Below, one piece after another: positions 1 to 7,247 of a stretch of DNA of 18,470 nt (position 1 is its first letter; each line of letters opens with the position of its first letter). Both the position numbers and the translations under genes were made by a program. The notes under the pieces were generated by a model. That model had not been told where the DNA came from and searched no databases. It saw nothing but the letters and a program-made list of their open reading frames with translations. The DNA lies in NCBI GenBank assembly GCA_937124525.1, contig CAKZLA010000083.1, positions 1-18,470 of the forward strand. The letters run 5' to 3'. This DNA is from an uncultured Desulfobacterium sp. Lineage in GTDB: Bacteria > Desulfobacterota > Desulfobacteria > Desulfobacterales > Desulfobacteraceae.

Positions 1-69
1 CAATTGGCCGGTTCCTATTGCCCATCGGGGGGGCTCTGCTGAGGCAAACTTGGAGGCTACCTTTTCATA

Positions 70-161
70 TAAAACTGCCACAGGCAGACCGTATTGGGAT
101 CTGGCCTGCCCACAACAAAACTTGAAATTCCAATTATTACAGATTTTTGGACGGAGCTTCT
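70..161 (+). repeat. R1 repeat, copy 1 (tandem, upstream of ATPase)
   Basis: First of two tandem R1 copies with a period of about 92 bp. It has the family layout: AACTGCCAC, a GGCAG/CTGCC stem, CCCACAAC, then a second stem (GAAATTCC pairing with GGAGCTTC, one mismatch and one G-U) and TTATAA at the end. Just upstream, TTTTCATATAA at 62-72 resembles a decayed 3' end of one more copy. The other copies are at 162-259, 10089-10186 and 15241-15340. Confidence 0.85.
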
Positions 162-259
162 TATAACTGCCACGGGCAGACTGTATTGGGATACTGACCT
201 GCCCACAACGAAAGTTGAAACTTTAATAACTACAATATTTTGGACGGAGTTTCATATAA
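162..259 (+). repeat. R1 repeat, copy 2 (ends 16 bp before the ATPase start)
   Basis: Second tandem R1 copy. Stem 1 is GGGCAG/CTGCCC with an inner GTAT-TGGG-ATAC hairpin. Stem 2 is GAAACTTT pairing with GGAGTTTC, kept through G-U wobbles. It ends in TTTCATATAA at 250-259, followed by a Shine-Dalgarno AAGGAG at 265-270 and the ATG at 276. Its position suggests it is transcribed as the leader of the ATPase mRNA; no promoter was recognised upstream. Confidence 0.85.
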
Positions 260-275
260 AAAGAAAGGAGATGTG

Positions 276-2114
276 ATGATAGGACGACATGGGCACCTCA
301 ATGTGTATCAGGAGATATTCAAATCCAAGGATTTTTTCAGGGTAGCGGCAGGTGCGATGCTAATTCCCGCAGCCCTTTCCATAACCTGGATGGGTGTTTT
401 GCCGCTTTTGAGCGTACTGCCTTCAGATTTTTTGCTGATGGCATCCGTAGCGATCAACGGTGTGCCCATTCTAATTGGGGCAATCCGGGGAATAATGAAA
501 CGAAATATCAATGTTGACGAACTTGTGACCATTGCCATCATTGCTTGTATTATTAACGGCAATTTTTTCGAAGCAGCGGTTGTCAGTGCCATCATGGTGT
601 TAGGTGCCCTGGTTGAGGAGGCTGTAAGTGACAGTGCAAGAAATGCAATCCGGCACCTCATCAAACTTGCACCAAATAAGGCAACCATTGAAAAAAAAGG
701 ACGCGAGGTCCGGGTGAGCGTTTCCGGGATAGTTCCTGGAGAGATCATTGTGGTGAAGGCAGGATAGACCATTGTCGTTGACGGTGTCATTACAAGCGGA
801 GCAACTTCCGTGGACGAATCCTCCATTACAGGAGAGTCCATTCCGGTTGTAAAAAAAGTAAATGACCCCGTATATGCCGGAACTATCTGTGTGGATGGAT
901 TCATCAAGGCCAAAACCGTCAGAGTGGGGGAAGATTCAACCATCGGTAAAATTATCCACATGGTAAGGGAAGCAGAAACCTCTAAAACAAAAAGTGCCAG
1001 CATCGTGGATCGCTATGCCTCCTATTTTACCCCGGCAATACTTTTTGCAGCAATTCTCACCTACATAATCACCAGGGATATCACCCGGTCGATTACAGTT
1101 CTCATCGTAGGTTGTCCATGCTCCTTTCTTCTTGCAGGACCTGTCTCAACAGTTGCTGCCATTGGACGTGCCGCCAAGGCGGGTATCCTTGTCAGAGGAG
1201 GGAAAAGTCTTGAAAATATTGCAACAGCAAGTGGCATTTTTTTTGACAAGACAGGAACGCTAACCAAGGGAGAGCCGTCAGTAACCACGGTGTCTGTGGA
1301 ACCTGGTTTCACGGAAAAAGAGATTCTTTTTTTTGCCTCATCTGTTGAGGCCAACAGTCTTCATCCACTTGCCAGAGGAATCGTTGCAAAGGCCCGGGAG
1401 CTTGGATGTGATGGCCATGTTGCAACCCAGATCCTCTCCGAACCGGGCAGTGGTATCTCCGGAGTAGTGGATAAAAAACGAATTGAGATCGTTACAAGCG
1501 ACCGCTGGAGTGAACTTGGATTAACGGCAGTCCAAGTGATTATTGATAGAAAAACAGCAGGGTACATTGCCCTGCAGGACCTGCCAAGATCAAACGCAAA
1601 AGAGATGATTCAAGCAATTCGCAAGGCAGGTATTGAAAATATTGCGATCATCTCCGGTGATCAAGAGGCACCAGTAAGAAGAGTGGCAGACGATGTGGGA
1701 ATCCAGGAAATTCATTTTTGTCAAAAACCCCAGGACAAACTTTCCGTTCTAAACGCCTACAAAAAGGGTAACCTGGTTTATGTTGGTGACGGGATCAATG
1801 ATGCACCGGCCTTGAAAGCCGCCGATGTTGGAATCGCAATGGGATTGAAAGGTTCCGATGCAGCCCTTGAAACGGCGGACATCGTTCTGATGAATGATCG
1901 GTTGGATCGACTTCCCCTTCTCATCTTTTTTGGTAAAAAGATGACCAAAATAATTAAAATCAGCATTGCAATCAGTTTTTTGATCAACTTTGTTGCCGTC
2001 CTTGCCGGATCTCTGGGGCTCTTAACTCCGATAATGGGAGCAGTTATGCACAATATTGGTTCAATACTGGTCGTGCTCCTGGCTGCCTCCCAGAGTTGGG
2101 GGCAGACAAAATAG
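276..2114 (+). pseudogene. P1B-type heavy-metal ATPase with an internal TAG codon
   Basis: The frame encodes 612 residues if one TAG at 765-767 (codon 164) is ignored; both sides lie in the same frame and match the family without a gap. Visible motifs: actuator TGES at 185-188, transmembrane CPC at 280-282, phosphorylation site DKTGT at 324-328 (Asp324), SLHP with HP at 363-364, and GDGINDAP at 504-511. These place it among P1B metal exporters in the inner membrane. There is no N-terminal metal-binding HMA domain or Cys motif; the protein starts almost at the first membrane segments. The last membrane segment carries HNxGS, so the metal (Cu, Zn/Cd or Mn) cannot be assigned. ATG 276 is chosen because AAGGAG lies 5 bp upstream; an upstream ATG at 240 is inside the R1 repeat. 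The TAG replaces the residue after G in the family's G-E-x-I-x-V-D-G-V stretch, and a single change from GAG, AAG or CAG would produce it. Probably a recent pseudogene; suppression or sequence error are alternatives. The natural stop is also TAG. Confidence 0.85.
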
Positions 2115-2189
2115 TTGTTTTTAATTAAGCCAGGTTAATGCCTGGGCGATCCGAAAAGTCGGACAGTTCCGGCGAGATTAAAAAAATGA

Positions 2190-2320
2190 GGGCTTGATCA
2201 TAACCCTGGCCACTTTAAACCTATTTTTTTAGAACTAAAAAATAAACCTTATATTTACAGCTCCTTGAAGGCTGTGGAATTTCAGCCTTCGTATACGTGG
2301 CATATCTTATGATCAACCCC
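2190..2320. repeat. R2 MITE-like element, copy a (131 bp)
   Basis: Terminal inverted repeats GGGCTTGATCATAA (left) and, read inward from the right, GGGGTTGATCATAA, followed on both sides by a short spacer and CCA. The interior has two hairpins: a T-run/A-run palindrome near 2221-2243 and GAAGGCT/AGCCTTC near 2266-2290. No open frame. The flanks (AAAAATGA and ATTTATGC) are at best a poor duplication. Length and interior resemble the 14149-14277 copy. Between the ATPase stop and this element (2115-2189) I see only a small TCCGA-AAAG-TCGGA hairpin. Confidence 0.75.
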
Positions 2321-2377
2321 ATTTATGCAGTATTTTTGCAAAAGACTCTGAGGAGAAAACAGAGGACTTATCAAGTA

Positions 2378-2923
2378 TTATATTTTCCAGAACATACCGC
2401 CAATATAGGTTATGGTGTTCTTACCATTGTTGTAATTCATTCCGTTTTCCTTCATCATTTTCATGACATCTACCCCAAAAGCCTCAACAGAAAAAATAGC
2501 GTCATCGGGTTTTTTGCACGGTTTCTGCTGCTGATATGAACAGGTTTTGCAAAGCTGGCAGGCCCCCGCGCCCAGCGTCATGAAATTAAAATCAGGTGCC
2601 ATGGATAAAATCTTTTTTTTGAGGTCATGTATTCTGAGTTGGAAATCTTTTGCACTGTTGACCATGCCCTCCCAGTCAAAACTGTCTTCCAGGGGGTAAA
2701 TTCTATCGAAAATTATGAAACGACTATAAGAAGAAAGTTTCAATTTAAGCTTATCAATAGAATCAAGGGCAGGTGGGCATGTCCAGCTTTTTCCATAATT
2801 GCCGCACGTATTTTGTTTACACATTTTTCTGACTTCCTCATCAAAAGGGACAGATGAGGAGAGGATATCTTTTGAGTGATTAAAAAAATCCCCTATTACT
2901 TTGTGAAGTTGATCAGTATTCAA
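2378..2923 (-). CDS. DUF2284 family predicted metal-binding protein
   Basis: About 181 residues. Two cysteine clusters are visible: an N-terminal MCxxNxCGxYGxSWTCPP stretch and a C-terminal CxLCxxC...PCxxP stretch. This layout is typical of DUF2284 proteins, which are thought to bind metal or an Fe-S cluster and are often found beside corrinoid methyltransferase genes; their biochemical role is not established. I choose a TTG start at 2923 because AGGAG lies 7 bp upstream; a longer reading from TTG at 2950 has no ribosome-binding site. It is the last gene of the minus-strand operon, 42 bp after the stop of the broken UroD-type gene, so it was probably co-transcribed with it. A role in corrinoid activation or assembly is inference only. 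Confidence 0.85.
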   Translation of the reverse strand: MNTDQLHKVIGDFFNHSKDILSSSVPFDEEVRKMCKQNTCGNYGKSWTCPPALDSIDKLKLKLSSYSRFIIFDRIYPLEDSFDWEGMVNSAKDFQLRIHDLKKKILSMAPDFNFMTLGAGACQLCKTCSYQQQKPCKKPDDAIFSVEAFGVDVMKMMKENGMNYNNGKNTITYIGGMFWKI

Positions 2924-2965
2924 TTGTATTCTCCTGGGATGCCAAGGCAATCGCTTATGTGTTTA

Positions 2966-4359
2966 TTATAGAGTGTGATATCTGCCGAATTTTTTCCCGC
3001 AACCTATGTAGGCTTTAATATTTTCAGGTGTTGCCCTATCAATGACCGATCCGGGAAATAGGCAGAATCCGCCGCCGGGTGCACAGACATCTATTAAATC
3101 CTTGCAATAGGCTTCAAGCATTTCAGGGGTGCCCTGTTTAAAAAGAGAGGCCGGCACATTGCCGGCAATGCAGGCCCAGCTGCCAATTTTTTCCTTGGCA
3201 GATTTCATATCTGTCCGGTCAAATATCCACATGGATCTACCCTTGGGAAGCGGGTCCTGTGCCAGAATGTCCAGTCGTTGATTAAAGGAACCTTGCACAA
3301 AAGGTACGGGTATAAAACCTGAATCAATTAAGCCTTGCATGGTTGCTTTCAGGCTCGGCCAGTAAAAGGTCTTAAACTGTTCAGGTGACATAAACTCATC
3401 CGCCCCCTTATGAAGTGGAATAAGAATAAAAGGATTTTTAAATCAAGTATTAAACGAGATTCATAAGGGTTCACAATCCTTAGACAATGTGCGACGCAGG
3501 TATTTTGTGCGCCCATTTGAACTGCCATGGTGACAAGTGCTTCAACCGCAGCTAGTACTTTTTCAGGTTGGTTGTAAATATCCTTAACTATGCCGACAGT
3601 ACAGCGCATGGTGTCCCCAATGATATCAAAGGGGGCTTTGCTGATGCCGCCGAACAGATGGGGCATTCCGTATCTGGTCTGGATAGTTCTGTATGCCCCC
3701 AGGTATTTCGTTAGAATATCTCCAGCTTGATTCGCCGCTTTTAATAAATATTCAAAGGAATCCCGGACCGGGGAACCTGTGGCAAGGCCGAGTATTGACC
3801 CGGCAAACCCTGAGACTTCGATAAGATTGAAGGCATTGGGTAAATTGGCAAAACCTTTCAGATTGGTGAAGATTCGGGGGAAATATTTTCGGAGAATGTA
3901 TCCTTCTGGATTGTTGATCAGTTCGTCATACTCATCCGCTCTCATATATTCGTCTTCAACGTATTGAAAAGAAGTGTCATCGGGCAGAGCAGAGCCGGGC
4001 AAAGCGCTGCCCGGCCATCGGATAATCTTCGTCCCTAAAGTCTCCAATGCGTTGCCGGACTGGACAAAGGTGAGGACCGAGTAATCCAGATAAAAATCTT
4101 CATGCAGTTTGAGTAAAGCCGATGCAAATTTGTCTATATTGTAGAAGGCATCCCTGGGTTGAATGCCGCTATACGTGAGGATATATCCTTCCGCCATAAG
4201 ATATACCGGCACCTCATCGGGCTCTTTTAAGGCAATAGCATCAAGTATCCGCTGACTCCTTTGCTCATATAATCGAGCCACTTTCGGCGTTTCAAATTTT
4301 TTTTCTTTTACGGAAGCCCAGCTGCTGGCATAGTGCTGGTATTTTTCATGACAGTTCAT
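2966..4359 (-). pseudogene. UroD-superfamily (MtaA-like) methyltransferase, frame broken at an A run
   Basis: Two overlapping frames together match the intact paralogue at 12608-13864 from end to end. The first frame runs to about 3435; the second carries HKGADEFMSPEQ, then CIAGN and CAPGGG, to a TAA at 2966. The break lies at minus-strand T-TTA-AAA followed by ATCC (plus 3435-3442). Adding one A to the A5 run, or a -1 slip on this heptamer, gives the sensible join LDLK-NPFILIPLHKG. About 15 residues just before the join have no counterpart in the paralogue. Start: ATG 4359 is preferred, with weak GGTGA upstream; ATG 4422 falls inside a hairpin repeat and has no ribosome-binding site. The family transfers methyl groups between substrate and corrinoid proteins, or corrinoid and coenzyme. 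Where the paralogue has TEGKYNTRL this protein has VQGSFNQRL, losing the Glu. It sits between the corrinoid-protein and DUF2284 genes. Confidence 0.85.
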
Positions 4360-4410
4360 GTCTTCACCGCTGTTGGACAGAAAGGGTGGTGTCAGTGGAG
4401 ATTCCGGTAT

Positions 4411-4490
4411 CGAGAAGTTCATCAGCGAACGAAGCGAGTCTGTTGCAACTTCTCGTTAGCGGGAGCGAGCGAAGCGAGCTTTCAGCTAAC
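4411..4490. repeat. R6: two abutting hairpins with a shared 16-nt loop motif
   Basis: Hairpin one: CGAGAAGTT (4411-4419) pairs perfectly with AACTTCTCG (4447-4455). Hairpin two: GTTAGC (4455-4460) pairs with GCTAAC (4485-4490). They share base 4455. The loops carry AGCGAACGAAGCGAGT and AGCGAGCGAAGCGAGC, which differ at 2 of 16 positions. It lies in the 214-bp gap between the corrinoid-protein and UroD-type genes. Confidence 0.75.
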
Positions 4491-4573
4491 TTGTAATTAT
4501 CCATAATTAAGGGGCCTTACAAAATATCGGGTGTATGCACCAATGGTTGAAAACCATATATACGTTTTTTTGC

Positions 4574-5254
4574 CTATGAAGCGGAAAATGCTCCGGATTT
4601 TTCCAGACAGAACGTTACTCCCTGCACAGCATCGGAAAACCAGATATCCGCTTTTACCGCATTGTTCACCAATTGATCCAAACAGCTGCCGCCCACAATG
4701 ATGAGTGCCTTTTTGCCGATATTTGCCTCCCTGACACATTTAACCACCTCTGCAAGATTATCAAGGCAGTTTGTCAAAAGACAGCTTATTGCCACAAAAT
4801 CAGGTTCAAGTGCCAGGGATTTATCAACAAAGGTTTGAGCCGAAACATCCACGCCAAGATCCGTCACCTTGAATCCATTACATTGAAGCATATCTTTAAG
4901 GATATTTTTACCTAAATCGTGGATATCTCCTTTGACGGTGCCCAACAGGACATGTCCGACAACTGTATGGGGCTCCGTGGTCGAAAGAAATGAATTAAGA
5001 TATTCTGCTGCCTGACGCATGATTTCACCGGCCATGATCAGAGCGGAAATATAATACTCCCCTTTTTCAAAGGATAGGCCAACTTGTCTGACACCCTCCA
5101 TGCAGCAGGCAAGCAGTTCAACCGTATCATACCCTGATTTGTGCAACTTCTTTAACTGGTCAAGGCCTTCCTTTTCCTTTAACGTATATATCAGCTCCAG
5201 CAAACGCTCTTTTTCAGCTGATGCACCCTTTTTTTTTGCTTGAAAATCATTCAT
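4574..5254 (-). CDS. Corrinoid (B12-binding) methyltransferase protein, MtaC/MtbC type
   Basis: About 226 residues. An N-terminal helical cap domain (roughly residues 15-95, with EGVRQVGLSFEKGEYYISALIMAGEIM) is followed by a Rossmann-type cobalamin domain. The latter has GDIHDLGKN, the DxHxxG motif whose His is the lower cobalt ligand, then SCLLT and VGGS. Such proteins shuttle a methyl group on cobalt between a substrate-specific and a coenzyme-specific methyltransferase in the cytoplasm. ATG 5254 is chosen because GGAG lies 6 bp upstream. It overlaps the GntR stop by 8 bp (ATGAATGA), which suggests translational coupling. The gene ends in TAG. The partner methyltransferase is presumably the UroD-type gene downstream, which is now frame-broken; the protein could instead work with the plus-strand enzymes. 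A second corrinoid protein is at 8289-8924. Confidence 0.93.
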   Translation of the reverse strand: MNDFQAKKKGASAEKERLLELIYTLKEKEGLDQLKKLHKSGYDTVELLACCMEGVRQVGLSFEKGEYYISALIMAGEIMRQAAEYLNSFLSTTEPHTVVGHVLLGTVKGDIHDLGKNILKDMLQCNGFKVTDLGVDVSAQTFVDKSLALEPDFVAISCLLTNCLDNLAEVVKCVREANIGKKALIIVGGSCLDQLVNNAVKADIWFSDAVQGVTFCLEKSGAFSAS

Positions 5255-5990
5255 TCCATACTCCAACCTGGCTTATCAGCTGCATCTGTCCTGGAGGAAT
5301 AATAAACCAGCCGTAAGCACAAGGGTTATCTGTGAAATCATAATAGATATATTCCAGTTTAAAAGCGGTATTGCTGTCCTGGACCTTGAGGAAATCGGCC
5401 TCCCGTTCATTCATGAGGGTTGGGATCAGTTTCAAGGTTCCTTTTTTATATCCATGGCGCTTATCACTGAAAAACAGATCAGACAGTCCGGTGGTTTCCA
5501 GCATGTTTTCCACAACAGGCGCTTTGGGATCAAAGGGCAGGAAGGCGGTCTGGAAACAAAAGGGGGTCTGATTGTGATTTATCAACCGTTCCACCAGAAT
5601 GACTGAGTCCTCTATATCCAGCCCCAACATCTCTCCTTCAGTGCCGCACACACGGACAATATTGGATTTCAGGATTCTGACATCCAAGGCATCTTTATCT
5701 GACAAGACCTCGTCCAGCGCACTCATATTGAAGGTGGTGGCACCGACCTCGATACGTTTTACAAAGGTACCGCTGCCATGAACCCTTTTTACAAGCCCTT
5801 CTTCCACAAGGACACCAATGGCCTGCCTGACGGTCATTGGACTGACACTATATTGTTTTGCAAGTTTGCTTTCAGAGGGAATGCGTATTCCCGGCACAAG
5901 CCGGCCTGATGCAATATCTTCCTTAATGATAGCGGCAAGCTGTGTATAAGCGGGCAGAGCTCCCCTTTTTTTTTCAACAGCCTTACCCAT
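5247..5990 (-). CDS. GntR family transcriptional regulator (HutC type, UTRA domain)
   Basis: 247 residues. An N-terminal winged helix-turn-helix spans about residues 13-77 (PSESKLAKQYSVSPMTVRQAI, then GLVKRVHGSGTFV), followed by a UTRA ligand-binding domain at about 97-240 (VERLINHNQTPFCFQTAFLP through KLEYIYYDF). This is the usual size for the HutC/FarR subgroup, whose members release DNA on binding a small effector. AGGA lies 5 bp before the ATG. It heads the minus-strand operon and is divergent from the DUF1638 gene, so it is the natural regulator of the methyltransferase cluster on both sides. Candidate operators are at 6085-6099 and 7178-7199. The effector is unknown; a methylated growth substrate is the simplest guess. 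Confidence 0.93.
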   Translation of the reverse strand: MGKAVEKKRGALPAYTQLAAIIKEDIASGRLVPGIRIPSESKLAKQYSVSPMTVRQAIGVLVEEGLVKRVHGSGTFVKRIEVGATTFNMSALDEVLSDKDALDVRILKSNIVRVCGTEGEMLGLDIEDSVILVERLINHNQTPFCFQTAFLPFDPKAPVVENMLETTGLSDLFFSDKRHGYKKGTLKLIPTLMNEREADFLKVQDSNTAFKLEYIYYDFTDNPCAYGWFIIPPGQMQLISQVGVWNE

Positions 5991-6084
5991 TTTAGTCCTA
6001 TTCTCCTATTCTTTTTTTCCCTTCCAACATCATTTGACTGTCGATCTATACCATAGGGAGATGGACAAGTAAATTAAATATTCC

Positions 6085-6099
6085 TATACTCTTATATAA
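6085..6099. promoter_or_regulatory. Possible operator in the divergent GntR/DUF1638 gap
   Basis: TATACTCTTATATA here matches TATAGTCTTATAGA at 7178-7191 at 12 of 14 positions. It contains the perfect palindrome CTTATATAAG (6091-6100). It lies in the 227-bp divergent gap between GntR (start 5990) and the DUF1638 gene (start 6218). The rest of the gap holds only weak promoter-like boxes on the minus strand (TTTACT-17 bp-TATAGA, about 6040-6075). The sequence is AT-rich, so chance similarity is possible. Confidence 0.35.
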
Positions 6100-6217
6100 G
6101 AATTTGATAAACTTTCATCCGCTGAAAATTGGCGGTTGAAACGGAGACGAACATGCATGACAGAACTCCAGCCACCCGAAGCATATAATTTGAAATAATT
6201 TGACGGTAACAGGAACC

Positions 6218-6868
6218 ATGCAAAAACGGATTAAACTGATCAGTTGCAAAGCCTTGGCCCATCTTTTTGAACCCATGATTGACCCGGCAATGGAGAGGGT
6301 CATTCTGCCGATTTCGCTTCACTTAAATCCCCAAAAACTAAAAGCACGTCTAATTGATGAAATTTCCAAAATAGAAGCGCCGGGATGGGATATCATTCTT
6401 GGGTATGGGCTTTGCGGAAGAGCACTTGAAGGCGTATATTCAAACAAAAGCAGGTTAATCCTGCCCCGGGTTGATGATTGTGTTGGCGCGGTTCTCGGAT
6501 CTCGTCACCGCCATAAGGCCATTCTGGATGAAGATACAGGTTGTTTTTTTCTTGAACCCTCATGGATTGATTCCGATGTCGATATTTTTGCCCAATGCTT
6601 CAAAGGAATTGAGCGGATACCGGAAAAATACAGGGATCAAATTATCTGGATGGCACTCAAACACTATTCAAAGCTTGCCCTGATCCACCATGCTCGTGAT
6701 AGCTCTTCCCCAGCTGTATCCACCTGTAGGGGCCGTGCTGAAAATTATCATCTTAAATTTGTGCAATATTTATCTGATTTAAGCCTGTTGCAAGATCTGT
6801 CCAATGGCCAATGGGATTCTGATAGATTCGTTATCGTCGAACCGGGCCAGAGAATTCCTTTTTTCTGA
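6218..6868 (+). CDS. DUF1638 family protein, 3' end probably frameshifted (to 6923)
   Basis: 216 residues as read. The sequence matches DUF1638 proteins: ISCKALAHLFEP near the start, then GYGLCGRALEGV and DDCVGAVLGS. These proteins are repeatedly found in corrinoid methyltransferase gene clusters but have no settled function. ATG 6218 is preferred over TTG 6200 because AGGAA sits directly upstream and the conserved part starts soon after. The frame stops at TGA 6866-6868 straight after a T6 run (6859-6864). Removing one T continues sensibly as PFSDQSIILDALSLIYGKEKK to a TGA at 6921-6923, so the native protein probably has about 19 more residues. Whether this is a real mutation, a slip site or a sequencing error cannot be told here. 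It is the first gene of the plus-strand cluster, divergent from GntR. Confidence 0.85.
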   Translation: MQKRIKLISCKALAHLFEPMIDPAMERVILPISLHLNPQKLKARLIDEISKIEAPGWDIILGYGLCGRALEGVYSNKSRLILPRVDDCVGAVLGSRHRHKAILDEDTGCFFLEPSWIDSDVDIFAQCFKGIERIPEKYRDQIIWMALKHYSKLALIHHARDSSSPAVSTCRGRAENYHLKFVQYLSDLSLLQDLSNGQWDSDRFVIVEPGQRIPFF

Positions 6869-6936
6869 TCAAAGCATTATCCTTGATGCACTCTCCCTGA
6901 TCTATGGCAAAGAAAAAAAATGACAAATATTAGGGA

Positions 6937-7027
6937 GGGGTCAGGCTTGGCTTATGGACATTATTCCCAGAATTTTCAGGTTTGCATGGATTTGAACGAA
7001 TAACGACTATAAGCCAGGCCTGACCCC
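6937..7027. repeat. R4: 91-bp inverted repeat with GGGGTCAGGC ends
   Basis: Arms of 19 nt: GGGGTCAGGCTTGGCTTAT (6937-6955) and ATAAGCCAGGCCTGACCCC (7009-7027), complementary at 18 of 19 positions, around a 53-nt loop. With a GTT bulge the stem extends by GGGAG/CTCCC. No T-run follows, so it is not an intrinsic terminator. It lies between the DUF1638 and MtgA-like genes. GGGGTCAGGC-type palindromes resemble REP-like sequences mobilised by Y1/RAYT transposases; that link is inference. Confidence 0.8.
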
Positions 7028-7146
7028 GTTCTCCCACTGATCCCATTCCCGTAATAGCAAGTCCCAAAAATTTGATCATCAAGTTATAGCGCCTGTGCCG
7101 GGGCGCTATGGGCATCCTTCCTCATAAAAGATCATAAAAATTTTTG

Positions 7147-7175
7147 TTGACTCTCATCTGAAAAGTATTTATATA
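7147..7175 (+). promoter_or_regulatory. Sigma70-like promoter of the MtgA-like gene
   Basis: TTGACT (7147-7152), a 17-bp spacer and TATATA (7170-7175), about 70 bp before the start codon. A palindrome at 7178-7199 covers the expected transcription start, as expected for repressor control. Confidence 0.6.
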
Positions 7176-7177
7176 GT

Positions 7178-7199
7178 TATAGTCTTATAGATGACTATA
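7178..7199. promoter_or_regulatory. Candidate operator, TATAGTC-N8-GACTATA
   Basis: Perfect 7-bp inverted repeat with an 8-bp spacer, placed 2 bp downstream of the predicted -10 box. Its left half resembles the 6085-6099 motif near the GntR gene. Binding by the local GntR protein is inferred from position and motif sharing. Confidence 0.5.
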
Positions 7200-7247
7200 C
7201 TTCTATAATTATATTGCGAATCATAAAATATCGTGGCGGAGGAACAC

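Noticed and set aside
70..259. Tandem R1 copies as a CRISPR array
   Set aside because: The unit is ~92 bp with no short repeat/unique spacer pattern, only two tandem copies, and no cas genes.
240..275. Upstream ATG starts giving MDGVSYKK N-termini for the ATPase (240) and DtxR-type gene (15321)
   Set aside because: The shared peptide is encoded by the 3' end of the R1 repeat; both genes have a proper Shine-Dalgarno before a later ATG.
765..767. Pyrrolysine as the main explanation of the TAG in the ATPase
   Set aside because: ATPases are not known Pyl proteins and TAG ends three genes here; kept only as an alternative in the findings.
308..1003. 231-codon antisense open frame
   Set aside because: It mirrors the ATPase coding strand, whose conserved motifs are unmistakable; no ribosome-binding site or family likeness.
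2130..2189. Riboswitch-like stretch with a TCCGA-AAAG-TCGGA hairpin
   Set aside because: It lies after the ATPase stop, no following plus-strand gene, and it matches no riboswitch core I know.
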